64,000 bases of DNA, taken from positions 124,001 to 188,000 of the forward strand of contig NZ_KE159568.1 of NCBI RefSeq assembly GCF_000403845.2, given 5' to 3'. This document shows, piece after piece, positions 9,107-17,426 of this stretch. The translations under genes and the position numbers were made by a program. The notes below the pieces were generated by a model. It made no database searches. It worked only from the letters and a program-made list of their open reading frames with translations, and had not been told where the DNA came from. Source of the DNA: Eubacterium sp. 14-2 (GTDB taxonomy: Bacteria > Bacillota > Clostridia > Lachnospirales > Lachnospiraceae). Numbering within the stretch: the stretch's first letter is position 1; every line of letters starts with the position of its first letter.

Positions 9107-9694
9107 TTAAGATATTCCACTTTCTATTCTTTTGATCTCTGCATCTAATTCTATCTTTTTTTCGTTACATTCATTATCGGAAAGTAATGGTGGCTCACTT
9201 ATCTCATCTTCTGTTATATGCAATAATTCCATAGCTTTCATTCTTCCCTTATCAGTCAAACAAATTTCGGTTGATTTCTCACCATATTTATATCTGAATG
9301 CTAAATCCTTCTCTTCAAGATTTTTCATGGTTCTTGTTACTGTAGCATAATTCTTGTTTGTGTTATGATCCATCTTTATCCGTGCGACACGATATATAGT
9401 ACCCTTCTCATAACTAAATTCCATGCCAAAATAATTCAACAATATGTCTTCTAAGTACATTTCATACATATTACAATAATCGCTTGCATAATATGGTCTC
9501 CCTTCTTTTTCACACTTGCAGATAATATTGTTATAACAATTTCGTATTTTTATTGCAAATTCAGGACATTTATCCTTGTCATAATAACAGCATATTTTCA
9601 ATGGTTTCAAACCTTCTCTATTATGTAATACCGTAATTCTGAAACATGTTTCTAATATCCATTTCTGTATTTTGCTCAATCTTTCACTTGCCAT
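9107..9694 (-). CDS. Winged-helix DNA-binding protein
   Basis: 195 residues. It opens with LSKIQKWILETCFRI and continues with a probable winged helix around RVARIKMDHNTNKNYATVTR, then TMKNLEEKDLAFRYKYGEKS and ICLTDKGRMKAMELL, which looks like a MarR-style recognition helix and wing. A cysteine-rich middle (CCYYDKDKC..CYNNIICKC) might bind metal. GAGG precedes the ATG. A palindrome upstream (9726-9739) is a candidate operator. Probable phage transcription factor. Confidence 0.55.
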   Translation of the reverse strand: MASERLSKIQKWILETCFRITVLHNREGLKPLKICCYYDKDKCPEFAIKIRNCYNNIICKCEKEGRPYYASDYCNMYEMYLEDILLNYFGMEFSYEKGTIYRVARIKMDHNTNKNYATVTRTMKNLEEKDLAFRYKYGEKSTEICLTDKGRMKAMELLHITEDEISEPPLLSDNECNEKKIELDAEIKRIESGIS

Positions 9695-9725
9695 TTCTTA
9701 CCTCTTTTTTATATATTTTCACCAC

Positions 9726-9739
9726 TTGGTTTAAACCAA
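9726..9739. promoter_or_regulatory. Perfect 14-bp palindrome
   Basis: TTGGTTTAAACCAA lies 32 bases upstream of the winged-helix gene, the right place for autoregulation. Protein assignment is inference. Confidence 0.35.
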
Positions 9740-9824
9740 CTGCTCCTAAATCAAAATGGCAGAGATAAGGAATATCCTTGTAATCCTCTTTACCTGTCTG
9801 ACTGACAGGCCATTATTTTTATCC

Positions 9825-10148
9825 CTAAATCATAAATCTTCGCACCGGAACTTCCCGAAAATATTCATCCGGATTTTCACCAGATTCAATCAATTCCTCT
9901 CTTGCTTCCTCAATAATCTTCTGCATTTCATCATCACTAATATTAAAAGCCTTCGCCATATCTGAAGACGTACAGATAAATTCCTCACCTGTGATTTCAG
10001 AAATCTTTCTGCACATGTCATAATAAATGAATTCATAAGTCAGTCCGCCTTCCAGACCTACGTCAATAACCTCATTCACCATATCTTCTGTAATTCCATA
10101 TTTTCCGTAATTGTTCATTATATTTTGTAAAACCGTTTCTCTGTCCAT
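9825..10148 (-). CDS. Small phage protein, paralogue of the gene at 11902-12255
   Basis: 107 residues starting at MDRETVLQNI, chosen because GGAGAG sits upstream and it avoids overlapping the previous gene. It shares with the 11902-12255 product a common pattern: NYGKYGIT..DMVNEVIDVG versus NKYGVTQEDIEPLIDGS, then MAKAFNISDDEM versus MAKAFGTSEERM. The MAKAF..S.E.M segment resembles a helix-turn-helix. Probably two copies of one small regulator or accessory protein. Function unknown. Confidence 0.6.
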   Translation of the reverse strand: MDRETVLQNIMNNYGKYGITEDMVNEVIDVGLEGGLTYEFIYYDMCRKISEITGEEFICTSSDMAKAFNISDDEMQKIIEEAREELIESGENPDEYFREVPVRRFMI

Positions 10149-10164
10149 TATTTTCTCTCCTATC

Positions 10165-11163
10165 TTATCTTCCAAACACTTTTTGTCCATCCACATCCGT
10201 TATATATACTTCTTCTTCATAACCCACAATTCCATCTACATATACCGTATTTGATGCATCCGGTTTAATCATATTTACTAATAATTCAATTCCTATCTCA
10301 AAATCAATCGTATCACTGCGGTAATGAAAAACATCGTATTCATAATCTTCTAATGATTCCACTTTTAAATTTTGGATGCACCATGCAAGGTTCTCCACAA
10401 TACTATGGTTACGGAAATCCCTGTCAATACCTACATCCGAAAGATTAATAAGCTGCTCTCCATCTTCAGGATGATCGTCATAATTGAAATATGGAACTAA
10501 TATATTCCCTTTTTCATCAATGCTGATCTTGTCCCACTCATGATAATCATAGGAACTAAATTCAATAAATACTCCTTCCCCAACAATATAAGAAATCAAA
10601 TTCATATGGCCATTACTGGTAACCTGTGTCATAACCTGTATATCAAGCCCACATTGCCTTAATTTATCAATATCCAGCCTTGATTTATCATATAACGCTG
10701 CTACTTCCTCTTTATAATATGTATGGCTTTCCCTGTGTTCCTGGATTTCTTTTAGGCATTTCTGCTCTTCTTGTGGTAAGTCATACTTTAAAATATATTC
10801 TTCAACCGAAATACAACCGTGTTTTTTAGCCATTAAATCAAAATATCCTTTGCCAAATGCAAGTTTTAACGGATACATACTTGTTACCATTTCTATTTTG
10901 CTTCTAAGAGTATCTACCTTTGTTATTTCGATTTGTTTTTGCCTTGAAAGAGCATTATCATCTTTTACAAGCAGACTGTTATAATCTGTTTCAAGAATAC
11001 AATCACCTATTCCTTTAATCTTTATAATCATATCTCCATGTGCATCTACAAATGATTGTTTTGTTTTGTAATTTAATGCTTTGGTTACATCCGATAATTT
11101 AAGATATATCTTGTTATCGTGAAATATTTTTGTTGTAATTTTAATTCCTTTCTTGTTTGCCAT
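10165..11163 (-). CDS. Phage protein with possible N-terminal BRO/antirepressor-like domain
   Basis: 332 residues. Residues 1-60 (IYLKLSDVTKALNYKTKQS) resemble the BRO-N/KilA class of phage antirepressors. The rest, with many acidic and aromatic residues (FIEFSSYDYHEWDKISIDEK), is unrecognised. It is preceded by a structured leader (11186-11265) that has a second copy at 12.7 kb. It is followed, after a 16-base gap, by the small gene at 9825-10148. Confidence 0.5.
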   Translation of the reverse strand: MANKKGIKITTKIFHDNKIYLKLSDVTKALNYKTKQSFVDAHGDMIIKIKGIGDCILETDYNSLLVKDDNALSRQKQIEITKVDTLRSKIEMVTSMYPLKLAFGKGYFDLMAKKHGCISVEEYILKYDLPQEEQKCLKEIQEHRESHTYYKEEVAALYDKSRLDIDKLRQCGLDIQVMTQVTSNGHMNLISYIVGEGVFIEFSSYDYHEWDKISIDEKGNILVPYFNYDDHPEDGEQLINLSDVGIDRDFRNHSIVENLAWCIQNLKVESLEDYEYDVFHYRSDTIDFEIGIELLVNMIKPDASNTVYVDGIVGYEEEVYITDVDGQKVFGR

Positions 11164-11185
11164 ATATAATTAATTCTCCTTATCC

Positions 11186-11265
11186 AAAAAATCTATATTT
11201 GTGAGCAATCGTCAGATTGCGAACTAATCAGTCACCGCTTGCGGTGGCTGCCTACTGTCAGAGAC
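11186..11265 (-). promoter_or_regulatory. Structured 5' leader, copy 1
   Basis: On the minus strand: TGACAGTAGGCA, a CACCGC/GCGGTG hairpin, TTCGCAATC-tgac-GATTGCTCAC, then ATTTTTT just before the ribosome site of the gene at 11163. The GCAATC/GATTGC hairpin followed by a T-run resembles an attenuator. Copy 2 at 12651-12738 has the same order of parts. Confidence 0.55.
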
Positions 11266-11272
11266 TACACTA

Positions 11273-11479
11273 TTATCCAAGCATGTCTTCATATTCCTCT
11301 AACAATATATCTTCTACTCTGCTATTACTTCTCTTTATTTTCTTTTCGTCCTTACACTTAGCACTTAAATATGCTTTGCATTCTTGATCTTTTTCAACCG
11401 AAAATTTATGTGCTTCACATACGATTCTTTCTTCATCAAGAATATCTATCAAATGCCTACAATTTTTACACGAACTCAT
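11273..11479 (-). CDS. Small cysteine-rich (zinc-finger-like) phage protein
   Basis: 68 residues. MSSCKNCRHLIDILDEERIV plus two later cysteines (CEAH, CKAYLSAKC) make a likely zinc knuckle; the tail is acidic. GGAGG lies before the ATG. It follows the 142-residue gene directly, in a run of tightly packed small genes. Similar short CxxC proteins are common early phage genes; role unknown. Confidence 0.55.
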   Translation of the reverse strand: MSSCKNCRHLIDILDEERIVCEAHKFSVEKDQECKAYLSAKCKDEKKIKRSNSRVEDILLEEYEDMLG

Positions 11480-11480
11480 T

Positions 11481-11909
11481 TTATTTATCCTCCAAATATC
11501 TTTTAGTAATTTTTTGTATTTGTTCTGAAATCATCTTCCAATCTTCTAAATAATTGTGTAAACAATTCCATGATGCTTTGACAAAACAATCATAAGCATA
11601 AGGATTATCTGTTTTTCTTACTGGTTTCTCATTGTAAAATACTGTACCAATAGGAAATTCACCATTTTCTTCACCAAGCTCTAATAACTCATAATTTTTA
11701 TGGCCACCATAACGCTTGACAGGTCTTGTAAGAATCCATAATTTACCCTTCGCTTTCTGGTCAACTTTCCTATAATAATTTTTAGGAATTGTATATGTTG
11801 TTTTCATATCATCAACTTCTACAAATTTATTTACCACAAATAAATATCCGTCCATTATCCTATAGTAATCTTGCCAATCGCTTGACGAAATCATTTGCAA
11901 TTCAGTCAT
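11481..11909 (-). CDS. Hypothetical phage protein
   Basis: 142 residues, soluble, rich in aromatic residues (DWQDYYRIMDGYLFVVNKFV). No motif recognised. The ATG is preceded by AAAGGAG and overlaps the end of the upstream gene by 8 bases, so the two are translationally coupled. Confidence 0.55.
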   Translation of the reverse strand: MTELQMISSSDWQDYYRIMDGYLFVVNKFVEVDDMKTTYTIPKNYYRKVDQKAKGKLWILTRPVKRYGGHKNYELLELGEENGEFPIGTVFYNEKPVRKTDNPYAYDCFVKASWNCLHNYLEDWKMISEQIQKITKRYLEDK

Positions 11910-12255
11910 AAACCATATCTCCTTTATCCATAAAAAATTTCTCTCCTACTTCTACTGGCACTCTAAAAGGTTTATCCAAATCTTCCTCTTTAACAACCTC
12001 ATCATGTACCTCTTTCATGATTTCCAGCATTCTTTCCTCAGATGTCCCGAATGCTTTTGCCATCTGACTCGCTGTGCACCAGAAGAAATCCAGACCATAA
12101 GCATCCGTTATTGCTAATTGAAGGAAGAAATAAATCCTGTCATATGTATACCCATCTTTTACACTTCCATCTATTAACGGCTCTATATCTTCTTGTGTAA
12201 CACCATATTTATTATAAATAGTCAAAATATTTTTTATCAGCGTTTGTTTATTCAT
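11902..12255 (-). CDS. Small phage protein, paralogue of the gene at 9825-10148
   Basis: 117 residues with the pattern of its paralogue: NKYGVTQEDIEPLIDGSVKD, a middle FFWCTASQMAKAF segment and a charged C-terminus. MAKAFGTSEERMLEIMKE may be a helix-turn-helix. AAGGAA precedes the ATG. It heads the run 12255 to 11273. The presence of two diverged copies within 2.5 kb points to duplication. Function unknown. Confidence 0.6.
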   Translation of the reverse strand: MNKQTLIKNILTIYNKYGVTQEDIEPLIDGSVKDGYTYDRIYFFLQLAITDAYGLDFFWCTASQMAKAFGTSEERMLEIMKEVHDEVVKEEDLDKPFRVPVEVGEKFFMDKGDMVYD

Positions 12256-12281
12256 GATCAGCGTTCCTTTTTTATCCTTTT

Positions 12282-12418
12282 TTAACTCGTAAATCTATAA
12301 TTTCCACTCTTCATAGGACAGAACTTATCAACACCATATACTTCAAGCATTTTGTTCATCTCCCATTCAATTTCTTGCTGATACCCTTCTTTGATAAAAT
12401 TTATTCTGCTTTATGATC
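12282..12418 (-). pseudogene. Out-of-frame C-terminal extension of the gene at 12401-12637
   Basis: Just past the upstream stop, a shifted frame encodes NFIKEGYQQEIEWEMNKMLE and VYGVDKFCPMKSGNYRFTS before a stop. It has no good start of its own and overlaps the end of the upstream frame. Probably the two were one gene, split by a frameshift; programmed frameshifting cannot be excluded. Confidence 0.4.
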
Positions 12419-12637
12419 TAACATTATTACTTCGATAATTTTATCTTTTGCTGATGAAGAAATTATTTTATTCTTATTTTCTGTCAGCAAAGATAGAATA
12501 TCTTTATATGTTACATCTTTAAATTTTAGGTAATTTATGTATGCATCTTTATCTTTAAACCAATCACGTCCAATTTTATAAAACTCATCTGATTCTCCAT
12601 GAATACCAGTGACGCAACATTTAACCATCCTTGCCAT
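12401..12637 (-). CDS. Small phage protein, probably C-terminally truncated
   Basis: 78 residues from MARMVKCCVTG, chosen because the longer frame would run through the structured leader at 12651-12738. Sequence DEFYKIGRDWFKDKDAYINY is soluble and unrecognised. The start ATGGCAA follows the leader exactly as in the gene at 11163. The likely missing C-terminus is in another frame (12282-12418). Confidence 0.45.
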   Translation of the reverse strand: MARMVKCCVTGIHGESDEFYKIGRDWFKDKDAYINYLKFKDVTYKDILSLLTENKNKIISSSAKDKIIEVIMLDHKAE

Positions 12638-12650
12638 ATAATTCCCATCT

Positions 12651-12738
12651 AAAAAATATATACTCGTGAGCAATCCCTGATTGCGAAACGGAGGCATGAG
12701 CTTGCCGCTTTTTGCAAGCGATTGCCTAACTGTCAGTG
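12651..12738 (-). promoter_or_regulatory. Structured 5' leader, copy 2
   Basis: On the minus strand: TGACAGTTAGGCA, GCTTGC/GCAAGC nested inside AGGCA/TGCCT, then TTCGCAATC-agg-GATTGCTCAC and a T6 run before the coding start. Sequence and order match copy 1 at 11186-11265, while the middle hairpin differs in bases but keeps its pairing, as in a conserved RNA fold. Confidence 0.55.
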
Positions 12739-12740
12739 GA

Positions 12741-12920
12741 CTATACCAATAAATCCTCACCATGTAATTCTCTGATTCGTTCATCAATCACAAACTTTAA
12801 ATCATTTAATATTGGCTCTTTATTCTCATATTCAATAACACTTGAATTCATAAAACCATCCAATAATGTAGCAAATTTCTTATGTAAATTATCAATATAT
12901 GTTTCTTCCCTTTTTGTCAT
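12741..12920 (-). CDS. Hypothetical small protein
   Basis: 59 residues from MTKREETYIDNLHKKFATLL, chosen because GGAG lies 9 bases upstream; the longer frame runs through a hairpin element and is unlikely. Charged and helical, no motif. It starts just downstream of the hairpin element at 12975-13027. Confidence 0.45.
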   Translation of the reverse strand: MTKREETYIDNLHKKFATLLDGFMNSSVIEYENKEPILNDLKFVIDERIRELHGEDLLV

Positions 12921-12974
12921 AACATTTCTCCAATCTTTACTTAACATAAGTGGGGACACCCACACCCATAGACA

Positions 12975-13027
12975 GCCATATTGTCTTGCCCTATTCACCG
13001 CCAAAGGGCGGCGGTTCGCAATATGCC
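12975..13027. other. Nested hairpin element
   Basis: GCCATATTG (12975-12983) pairs with CAATATGCC (13019-13027, one mismatch) around a CCGCC-aaag-GGCGG hairpin. The inner hairpin with its neighbour TTCGCAA resembles the CGCCtccaaagGGCGG-TGTCGCAA hairpin near 55070 in the chromosome. Confidence 0.35.
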
Positions 13028-13199
13028 AATCCAATTAACGAAACTCATCTTTTTTGTAAGCAGATATTTTTCTTTGGGGGAGAATCCACAAATATGATAA
13101 ATAATACATCTGTGTGAATCTTACCCCACTTTTCACCTTATAATGTCCTTTTCAATCTGCCTTATCTGATTCCAAAATTTTTATGTGCCATCTAATAAA

Positions 13200-13295
13200 T
13201 ATATAATTAGAAAACGGACACAAAACATATTAATTTATTTTAGAATGTCCCCCTTTTCCTATATAAGTATATAATTAGAAAATAGGGGACAAAAC
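13200..13295. repeat. Direct and inverted repeats downstream of the helicase gene
   Basis: TATATAATTAGAAAA occurs at 13200-13214 and 13268-13282, each followed by a GGAC-ACAAAAC-like end. GTCCCC (13247-13252) pairs with GGGGAC (13285-13290). Iteron-like spacing beside a replication helicase suggests an origin or operator; no proof from sequence alone. Confidence 0.4.
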
Positions 13296-13408
13296 CTTTT
13301 TACAAGAACTATTTTTTATCAACAAGAGCATCATTGTTACTTTTTGCTTTACAATTTTGGGTAGGATTCTCTAATAATATATATTAGGAAATCCCCCCTA
13401 AAATAAAC

Positions 13409-15382
13409 TTAACCAATTTTATAATATCCTTGTTTTTCTGTCTTCATTTCATTAAACATTTTTTTTATAATTGAATTACTTTTTCTTGTTTCCTTAAAAG
13501 TGTTATTAGAAAGTCCTGTATCTGATAGCAGTGTGCTAATCTTAAATACAGCTCCATGTTCCTGTTGTTCGCACCAACTAATTATTTTCTGTGCATTGGT
13601 CATTTTCTTTCCCTCTGGCGGTTTCCTGTTTTTTATTTTCTCTATCTGCAATTCCTCTGGTGTATCTTCATACTCAAATACTGCTCCATACGGCTTATAC
13701 CTGTCTTCAATCATAGAAGATAATGCTTTATAAACATCCGATCCATTATTATAGAATGTCCATATATGTACATCATCTGTATTCCCATAGTTCCTTATTG
13801 CAAGCCTGAATATATTCTGCTCAAAATCAGCAAGCATACACCTAAGCATTACAGTGTCAAGAATATTTTGGTATTCACTCAAATTTGAATTAACGCTTTT
13901 AAAAAAGTTCTTTGATTCCTCTTCTGTCATATCTTTTAACTTATGGTAAATATCCATATTGCATCCACAATAGATATAAAAATATGCAGTTGGCGGATAA
14001 CGGTTCATCCCAATATGTGCCATCTTGCAGAAATCCTTAAAGTCATTAAAACCTTTAAGATTGCCAAAATACCCAACATAATCAAACTCTTTATTGAAAC
14101 GCTGGAATAAATTACTGTATGTTACTATTAAAATCTTCCGTTGTTTGCCAATACCATGATGTATCTTATTTTTCAAATAGTTTGCAATAGAATTTGTCGT
14201 TAAAAATGACTGTTTCTTTCCATTGCATAATACATTCTTGCTTGTTGCCATTTTTACATTCGTTATAGTCATTTTAAGTGGTTTATTATATTTTTCCCCG
14301 CTTACAATATCTACATAGTCCAAATCATAACGTGGATCAATATCACATGTTGCATCAAAGACAAAAAACTTTTTATCCTGTCCTAAATAAAAAGATTCCC
14401 TATTATCCCTAACTAATATAATTGAACGCTCATATTTATCGCTTTTCTTCTTTTTTATGAAATTAAATATGGCTCCATTTTCTGCAATTTCCCTTAAATA
14501 CTGCAAATCCTTTAATATTGCATTATATTGTTGTGTCAGGGATTCCCTATTTTTCTCAACAACTTCAAAAAATAATGTGTCGTTCGGAGTTATGGTAGGG
14601 TATCTTCCATCCTTCCAATATAAAGTTACATTGTCTTTAGTTGAATCTTCCTTTTCATCCATCTGGCTGAGCAGCCTGTCCTTAAATATCTTAAATTCTC
14701 TGATAGCAAACTTTTTGTTTTCTACTTCATCAGATAACCCTTCATAAAGAGCGGATTCTATATCTGTCAAGTTTTTGCTGTTTATTGTAACTGTCTCTGA
14801 AAAATATGGGCATTCATCAAAAATGACTATGCTTCTCTTCAAAGGCTTGTTATTATAATTAAACCTGAAAAGCTGCTCCCTTACCTGTTCACTAAGCATA
14901 AAATACCTTTGTGTCGAAAGTAAGACAATAGGCTTATAATATTGCTCTGACAACTGTTTCTCAAATGACACAGACGTATTTGAACGCAAAACAATAACAC
15001 ATTTTTCAAATTCCCTATAATGGTCTTCAATCCCAAACGTTTCAAATATCTCTCCCCAACATTTAGCGGCTTCTTCCCTATCTTTCCTCCCATTAGACAA
15101 CTCCTCTAATCTTTTAATTGAATCTGTAATAACTACCAATCCCAGAGGTTCATGTCGTCTGCCATAGAAATAATCCCCAATACAGCAATGCATAAACGTT
15201 TTTATAAAGGTAGATTTCCCTATTCCTGGTCTGCCACCAAAACAAGTAACTTTTGAAGTGTCTTTGTTATGTATGAGGACTTCAAAAACCATTTTATAAA
15301 ACTCTATCTGCTTTTCATCAAATTCATAATTCTCTGGTAAATAAGTTTCAAAATCATCCCATGTTAATTCTGTCTTCTTCAT
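13409..15382 (-). CDS. P-loop replication protein, probable phage helicase
   Basis: About 657 residues from MKKTELTWDDFETYLPENYE; this ATG (15382) has GGAG 9 bases upstream, whereas an ATG 15 bases earlier overlaps that site. Walker A is GGRPGIGKST near residue 50, and IVIFDECPYF near 185 is the Walker B. The C-terminus (AQKIISWCEQQEHGAVFKIS) looks like a winged helix. A helicase or replication initiator of a phage or plasmid is the best fit. It ends the operon that starts near 16862 below the SOS promoter. Confidence 0.6.
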   Translation of the reverse strand: MKKTELTWDDFETYLPENYEFDEKQIEFYKMVFEVLIHNKDTSKVTCFGGRPGIGKSTFIKTFMHCCIGDYFYGRRHEPLGLVVITDSIKRLEELSNGRKDREEAAKCWGEIFETFGIEDHYREFEKCVIVLRSNTSVSFEKQLSEQYYKPIVLLSTQRYFMLSEQVREQLFRFNYNNKPLKRSIVIFDECPYFSETVTINSKNLTDIESALYEGLSDEVENKKFAIREFKIFKDRLLSQMDEKEDSTKDNVTLYWKDGRYPTITPNDTLFFEVVEKNRESLTQQYNAILKDLQYLREIAENGAIFNFIKKKKSDKYERSIILVRDNRESFYLGQDKKFFVFDATCDIDPRYDLDYVDIVSGEKYNKPLKMTITNVKMATSKNVLCNGKKQSFLTTNSIANYLKNKIHHGIGKQRKILIVTYSNLFQRFNKEFDYVGYFGNLKGFNDFKDFCKMAHIGMNRYPPTAYFYIYCGCNMDIYHKLKDMTEEESKNFFKSVNSNLSEYQNILDTVMLRCMLADFEQNIFRLAIRNYGNTDDVHIWTFYNNGSDVYKALSSMIEDRYKPYGAVFEYEDTPEELQIEKIKNRKPPEGKKMTNAQKIISWCEQQEHGAVFKISTLLSDTGLSNNTFKETRKSNSIIKKMFNEMKTEKQGYYKIG

Positions 15383-15397
15383 TGGCACACACTCCAT

Positions 15398-15580
15398 CTA
15401 TCGACTCATATATTTATCTATTGCCGATTTTAATTGTGGTGTGTCATTGAAAAAGAATACATTCCTGCCAGTTTTCTTTAAATCGGGCTGCATATCAATA
15501 AGGACAAATCCCATCTGCATCAAATAACCTGCCATTTTCTGACTGTAAACAATAAAACTTTTCTTATCTGTGTTGTTCAT
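15398..15580 (-). CDS. DUF5659-like small protein
   Basis: 60 residues from MNNTDKKSFIVYSQKMAGYL, with GGAGG upstream. The pattern FIVYSQKMAGYLMQMGF, then NVFFFNDTPQLKSAIDKYMS resembles the small DUF5659 family found in phage and ICE regions. The next gene starts just after its stop, so it is coupled to the helicase gene. Function of the family is unknown. Confidence 0.55.
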   Translation of the reverse strand: MNNTDKKSFIVYSQKMAGYLMQMGFVLIDMQPDLKKTGRNVFFFNDTPQLKSAIDKYMSR

Positions 15581-15658
15581 TTGCTTTATTCCTCCAATCC
15601 TATTCCAGCACTCTTTCTTCCACATCTAATAACAAAGCTCTTCCAATTCCACACCTCC

Positions 15659-15979
15659 CTATCCAAATGCAACCGTCTCCAATTCAATCCTGTTTCCATC
15701 CTTCATCATGATAACCATATTCCTGCAATGGATTCCTGTACCATCCTCATATGTAACTTTCTTTACTTCCGTTGGATCAATGGTCACTGTCTTTGGTGAA
15801 AAGAATCCATTCCCCGTATCATCTGAAACCTTGATGGCATTGCCGTCTTCTTCTATTTCATGTCCAAGCATTTCAAATTTCATGATTTCCTGTAATTTAC
15901 TGGAACGGCAAGTGACTTTTATTGTGTCAATGGTTCCTGAAAATAATTTGTCCAATTTGCTTAAGATATCCTGTCTCAT
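15659..15979 (-). CDS. Hypothetical phage protein
   Basis: 106 residues from MRQDILSKLDKLFSGTIDTI, the start with GAGG upstream, 5 bases after the previous stop. Mixed alpha/beta composition (KVTYEDGTGIHCRNMVIMMK). No motif recognised. Member of the 13.4-16.9 kb operon. Confidence 0.5.
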   Translation of the reverse strand: MRQDILSKLDKLFSGTIDTIKVTCRSSKLQEIMKFEMLGHEIEEDGNAIKVSDDTGNGFFSPKTVTIDPTEVKKVTYEDGTGIHCRNMVIMMKDGNRIELETVAFG

Positions 15980-15983
15980 TGAT

Positions 15984-16328
15984 TCATTCCTCCGTTTCTT
16001 CAAACAGCAGTATTTTATTTATTTCTTCATCAGTTGTATTGTCAGCAACTTCCAAATATACAGTGATGATATTTTCTGAATGTGGGTTATATCTGCCACA
16101 TTCAATTATGTAACCATCATTTTCAGACAAATCCCTTTCATAGTGCCAGTCTATAAAATTAGCAAACACTCCAGATTCATTTATAAAAGCTAAATTATCC
16201 AGAAATATTTCTTTGCTCAGTTCATTTATCTGATTGGATGATTTATAGCTACACTCTATTTTTCTGACTTGTAACAGATTGTTTGTGATTGCTTCAAGCA
16301 ATTGTTTTGTTGTTGTTCTACGTCTCAT
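15984..16328 (-). CDS. Hypothetical phage protein
   Basis: 114 residues from MRRRTTTKQLLEAITNNLLQ, with GAGGAG upstream; a longer frame to 16394 has no ribosome site. The C-terminus is very acidic (DNTTDEEINKILLFEETEE). It sits between two other unknown genes in the SOS-linked operon. Confidence 0.5.
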   Translation of the reverse strand: MRRRTTTKQLLEAITNNLLQVRKIECSYKSSNQINELSKEIFLDNLAFINESGVFANFIDWHYERDLSENDGYIIECGRYNPHSENIITVYLEVADNTTDEEINKILLFEETEE

Positions 16329-16397
16329 TGTTTTATATACTCCTCTTCTCGTTATAGGCGGCATATTTGGATATACACCGCCCGATAATATCATCTT

Positions 16398-16862
16398 CTA
16401 TCCTAAAAGTTCATGTACTCTGTTTTTCACTGCTTTTTGCAATTCATAAATCTGTTCATGCGATATTGTCCTCTCCGACAGGATATTCTTCAGCAGTTCC
16501 CGATTAACATTTCCTGTATTGTAAATTTCTTCAAATATCCTCCAATAGCTGCGGCACATATTTTCCCAGTGGTAGGAAGCCATATCCTTCTCAACCAAAA
16601 GCTCCATTGTGGATTTCTTTGTTTCTTCCATGCCTTCAGGAGAGAAATACTTTATGGAACCGTCTTCTGTCTCTGCAAATGTACACAATATTTCCTGTTC
16701 CTCAATCCATTCCCCAATGAACTGCTCCGCTAATTCCTCTGAATCTGTGAGATTATGGTTTTTCAAGACATCCAGATATTGCAGCTCTATCACTTGGAAA
16801 TCTGATTCTGATATGAATGCGCCTGTCTCTTCCCTTAATCTGTCTAAACTTAAGTTTGTCAT
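16398..16862 (-). CDS. Hypothetical helical phage protein
   Basis: 154 residues, acidic and helical (TGAFISESDFQVIELQYLDV). No motif recognised. First gene of the operon leading to the helicase; the only promoter visible upstream is the SOS-boxed one at 17427-17491, about 570 bases away. Confidence 0.5.
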   Translation of the reverse strand: MTNLSLDRLREETGAFISESDFQVIELQYLDVLKNHNLTDSEELAEQFIGEWIEEQEILCTFAETEDGSIKYFSPEGMEETKKSTMELLVEKDMASYHWENMCRSYWRIFEEIYNTGNVNRELLKNILSERTISHEQIYELQKAVKNRVHELLG

Positions 16863-17290
16863 AGTTTCTTATCCTCCATATTTTCTTTTTATGCAGAGCC
16901 AGCATTTCGCCAGCCCTCAGTTAATAGTTGTTGATAGGACAGGAGCATTTGCCTGTCATTCCTTCCATCTATATGATTACTTCTCCATATGGAAAAAAAT
17001 CTTTCGTTTTTTATTTGCAATATAGTTTCCTTGTATTAGAAGATACGTTTTTTTGTATCTAACACATATTTCTCTTTTTAATTTCATCATTTCTTGATTA
17101 TTACTTCTCCATCTGATAATTCAACATTTCGCATATTTTTCTGTTGTAAACAGAGAAGTAATAAGTTTATAGTTTTTCATTTCAAGGCACATGAAATAAT
17201 TCCTTACAATTAAAAGTAAGGATCATAAAATATCTTTCTGGAATTGTAAAAATCCCCATCTGGAAAATTTTACAGAATCGCTCGGAATAT
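16863..17290. other. Non-coding leader region
   Basis: About 430 bases without a credible gene. It holds small hairpins (GACAGG-agcatttg-CCTGTC; TGTATTAG..ATAC pairs) and would be the untranslated leader if transcription starts at the SOS promoter at 17.43 kb. Confidence 0.35.
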
Positions 17291-17297
17291 TAAAAAC

Positions 17298-17414
17298 TTG
17301 ACTTATTGTATCAAAATATGTAATAATATTGCAGACGCATTCTGCGTTAAATTATGCATAAAGACCTGTCCATCAGAGGTGCGCTAACACCGTTTGTATG
17401 ATTGGATGGGTCTT
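17298..17414 (+). ncRNA. Candidate small RNA gene
   Basis: On the plus strand TTGACT (17298) and TAATAA (17321) are exactly 17 bases apart. The predicted transcript (from about 17333) has an ACGCA/TGCGT hairpin, a GGTG-cgctaa-CACC hairpin and an end stem AAGACC..TCCA with TGGA..GGTCTT plus TTTT. No open frame. The opposite strand is crossed by the SOS promoter transcript, for which the same stem could act as an attenuator. Confidence 0.5.
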
Positions 17415-17426
17415 TTCCGTATCCTG

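Noticed and set aside
11186-13300. CRISPR array idea for the repeated hairpins
   Set aside because: Only two or three diverged copies with irregular spacing and no spacers; no cas genes seen.
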